DNA of 64,000 bases from Palsa-504 sp963808315 (GTDB lineage Bacteria > Actinomycetota > Actinomycetes > Streptosporangiales > Streptosporangiaceae): assembly GCA_963808315.1 (NCBI GenBank), contig CAWEFK010000031.1, positions 4,935-68,934 of the forward strand, written 5' to 3'. The stretch's first letter is position 1. Each line of letters opens with the position of its first letter. Under the pieces are notes generated by a model that saw only the letters and a program-made list of their open reading frames with translations, did no database searches and was not told where the DNA came from. Below, piece after piece: positions 62,285 to 64,000 of this stretch. Made by a program: the position numbers and the translations under genes.

Positions 62285-63271
62285 TCAATCCACCGGATCT
62301 ATTACGTGGGCGGGAGCGCTGCGGTCCTGCAACTGCACCAGGACGATCGCGCTCAGCACGATCAGGATGCCTGCTGCTTGCAGAGGCCGCACGAGTTCCC
62401 CCAGCACCACTGCGGCAATCACAATGGAGAAGACAGGCTCAAGGCAGCTGACGACGATGGCGCGAGTAGGTTCCAGGTACTGAAGGCCGGCAAAGTACAG
62501 GGAGAAGGGGGCCAGAACGGACACCAGAGAGAACCCCAGCAGGAATGCCCACTGCGTTGGCGAATAGTGAGCGGCAACGATCTTCAAGGGTGGATCCAGC
62601 ACGAGCCAGAACAGCGAAGCTGCAATCAGAGACCAGAGTAAGACCAGCCAGCGGTCGTAGCGCTCGAGGATACGATGTCCGGCAATGTTGTAGAACGAGA
62701 ATGAAAATGCCGCAAGCATGGCCGCTGTCAGGCCTAGTGTGTCGAACTGTAGGCGTATGGGTCCTCCAACGCCGATCACCAGAGCGCAGCCCCCCACGGC
62801 CATCGCGGCTGCGGCCATCCGGTAGGCAGTGGGTTTTTGTGCTCCGCGGAAAACCATGTACAGCAACACCCAGACCGGAGCTGTGTACTGCACGATGATG
62901 GCGGTGGCGACGCTGGTGCGCTGGATGGCGAGATAGTAGAAGTAGTTGGAAGCCGCTACTCCCAAGATGCCGAGTAGGAAGGTATAAATCACGTCCCGGC
63001 GAGGCAGGCGGAGGGACTTCCATCCACGTGACGTCGCGAGCACGGGGAGCACCACCAACAACGAAAACGTGGTGCGGCTCTGGGACAGGATGAGAGGATC
63101 GATGGGCCGGGTGAACTGTCCCTGGAGAAGTCGGCCAGTAAAAGCCGCACGGCCGAGGCTGGCGGAGATTCCCCAGAGCAGCGCGGCCGCCGCGATGCAG
63201 AAATAGCCGCGAAGGCGCCCTGACGTGGACTGACGCGGGGCACTCACTCGCGCGATCGCGGCGCTGCACAC
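62285..63271 (-). CDS. EamA/DMT-family transporter, 328 aa
   Basis: Ten spans in two EamA repeats: GYFCIAAAALLWGISASLGR at the start, SNYFYYLAIQRTSVATAIIV, and FAGLQYLEPTRAIVVSCLEP with VLGELVRPLQAAGILIV. Typical inner-membrane metabolite exporter, substrate unknown. Converges on the CDF gene. Confidence 0.88.
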   Translation of the reverse strand: MCSAAIARVSAPRQSTSGRLRGYFCIAAAALLWGISASLGRAAFTGRLLQGQFTRPIDPLILSQSRTTFSLLVVLPVLATSRGWKSLRLPRRDVIYTFLLGILGVAASNYFYYLAIQRTSVATAIIVQYTAPVWVLLYMVFRGAQKPTAYRMAAAAMAVGGCALVIGVGGPIRLQFDTLGLTAAMLAAFSFSFYNIAGHRILERYDRWLVLLWSLIAASLFWLVLDPPLKIVAAHYSPTQWAFLLGFSLVSVLAPFSLYFAGLQYLEPTRAIVVSCLEPVFSIVIAAVVLGELVRPLQAAGILIVLSAIVLVQLQDRSAPAHVIDPVD

Positions 63272-63289
63272 CGCAAGTCAAGGCGGAGC

Positions 63290-63697
63290 TTAGAGCGCAT
63301 CGGGAAAGTACTCGATTACGCAGGTGATCTTGGCGGTCTTATTCAGCATGGCAGCCACGGAACAGTATTTTTCTTCCGAGAGCCGCACTGCATCTTCGGC
63401 TGCCTTCGGAGTGACCTTTCCGCCAATGCGATAGACCAGCTTGATTTCGGTGTACACGGAGGGGGACTCGCTTGCTTTCTCGGCTTGCGCACGTACCTCG
63501 ACGCTGGTGAAGGGCTCACGTTTTTTGCCCAGGATGTTGACCACGTCATATCCTGTACAGCCGCACAGCGCTACCAGTACCAGTTCCATTGGGCTGGCGG
63601 CGCTTGCTCGCTCACCGTCCATGATCACCGCGTGGGCAGACGACGCTTGTCCGAGAAATCGCTGCTTGTCGATCCAGATTGCTGATGCTTCTACCAT
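63290..63697 (-). CDS. OsmC-family peroxide reductase-like protein, 135 aa
   Basis: Small OsmC/Ohr-fold protein. The redox cysteines are in VALCGCTGYDV and EKYCSVAAML, as in YhfA/OsmC-like members. Length is normal. ATG 63697. Lies 18 nt upstream of the EamA gene, possibly one transcript. Confidence 0.88.
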   Translation of the reverse strand: MVEASAIWIDKQRFLGQASSAHAVIMDGERASAASPMELVLVALCGCTGYDVVNILGKKREPFTSVEVRAQAEKASESPSVYTEIKLVYRIGGKVTPKAAEDAVRLSEEKYCSVAAMLNKTAKITCVIEYFPDAL

Positions 63698-63736
63698 GAC
63701 TTAGCAATACCACAAACAGGATGGCTGGGGCTGTGC

Positions 63737-63964
63737 TTACGGCAGGCACTGTCCCCGAGTCTCCGGCAACAGCAAGGCCGCGAAGGCAGAGAGGACGAAT
63801 GCGATGGAGCACAGGGAAAAGGCCGAGCCTAGGCCTCTAGTTTGTCCGAAGTAGCCAATCACAAACGGAGCAACGGAGCTGATCATGCGGGCTCCGCTGT
63901 AGGTAAATCCCAGGGCGAGGGCGCGCACTCGCGTGGGGAACAGCTCGCTGCCGAGCAAGACCAA
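63737..63964 (-). CDS. C-terminal fragment of an MFS sugar-porter-like transporter
   Basis: The frame reads GSELFPTRVRALALGFTYSG, SVAPFVIGYFGQTRGLGSAF and ends LPETRGQ, the end of MFS transporters. The N-terminal two thirds should lie to the right, but just beyond 63964 the frame hits TGA and sequence quality changes. Probably truncated by a second junction. Confidence 0.7.
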   Translation of the reverse strand: MVLLGSELFPTRVRALALGFTYSGARMISSVAPFVIGYFGQTRGLGSAFSLCSIAFVLSAFAALLLPETRGQCLP

Positions 63965-64000
63965 CGGTCAGCTCGCCCCGCGGGCGTCGATCGCCGAGGC
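63965..64000. other. Terminal 36 bp, different in character
   Basis: Strongly GC-rich again and not continuing the MFS frame (in-frame TGA next to position 63964). Too short to assign; may be the start of another chimeric join. Confidence 0.35.

Noticed and set aside
51870..63964. Natural horizontal transfer of the acidobacterial block
   Set aside because: It holds housekeeping genes (nadB, aroB, ribF, ubiE) with no mobility gene or att site, and both edges cut genes; a chimeric assembly explains it better.

Overview
The window joins two kinds of DNA. Positions 1 to about 51,865 are very GC-rich and read as an actinobacterium: a WhiB-like Fe-S protein, a luciferase-like (F420/FMN type) oxidoreductase, GTG and TTG starts, 4-nt ATGA/GTGA overlaps, TetR/HxlR/GntR/LacI regulators and an ECF sigma factor. 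From about 51,865 to 63,964 base composition and codon use change and the genes look acidobacterial (DUF1844, ribF, nadB, aroB, ubiE, a SurA-like isomerase). The switch falls inside the first codons of a DMT/EamA transporter, so I read the right-hand 12 kb as a contig chimera rather than a natural neighbour. A 59-nt uninterrupted C run near 17.2 kb is a second sign of assembly trouble.

Layout of the actinobacterial part. 0-11 kb: a plant-oligosaccharide locus with a LacI regulator and palindromic operators, a sugar ABC transporter, a GH31 glycosidase and a GH127 enzyme, facing a 642-aa unrecognised alpha-barrel-like protein and the decayed ends of sugar-catabolic genes. 11-19 kb: small regulators and enzymes, many broken (TetR, cupin, esterase, HxlR, acetyltransferase-like), a TetR/MFS efflux pair with a shared operator, and TrmO. 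18.8-20.75 kb: an IS1634-type element. 21-26.4 kb: a GntR/ABC operon whose ATPase gene is cut in two at the Walker A motif by a 2.9-kb segment carrying an ECF sigma factor and a beta-propeller protein. 26.8-31.9 kb: a MacB-like ABC exporter next to a two-component system.

32-47 kb is the most interesting part. A tightly coupled operon encodes a ComA-type phosphosulfolactate synthase, an unrecognised Cys/His-containing 342-aa protein, two aspartase/fumarase-superfamily lyases and a D-cysteine-desulfhydrase-like PLP enzyme. That is the parts list of bacterial coenzyme M synthesis (XcbB1, C1, D1, E1 type). It is preceded by a MetE-fold zinc protein, the fold of epoxyalkane:CoM transferase, and followed by a luciferase-like oxidoreductase. 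Upstream lie an acylating aldehyde dehydrogenase, a two-subunit CoA-transferase and an ADP-forming acyl-CoA synthetase. I infer a CoM-dependent (or other C2/C3-sulfonate) pathway. No alkene monooxygenase or 2-ketopropyl-CoM carboxylase is in the window. A hairpin sequesters the ribosome-binding site of the comA-like gene. Two genes of the operon carry single frameshifts.

47-51.8 kb holds a WhiB protein, a membrane P-loop NTPase, a DUF2071 protein and a LysR regulator divergent from the truncated EamA gene. No rRNA, tRNA, CRISPR array, prophage or replication origin was seen.
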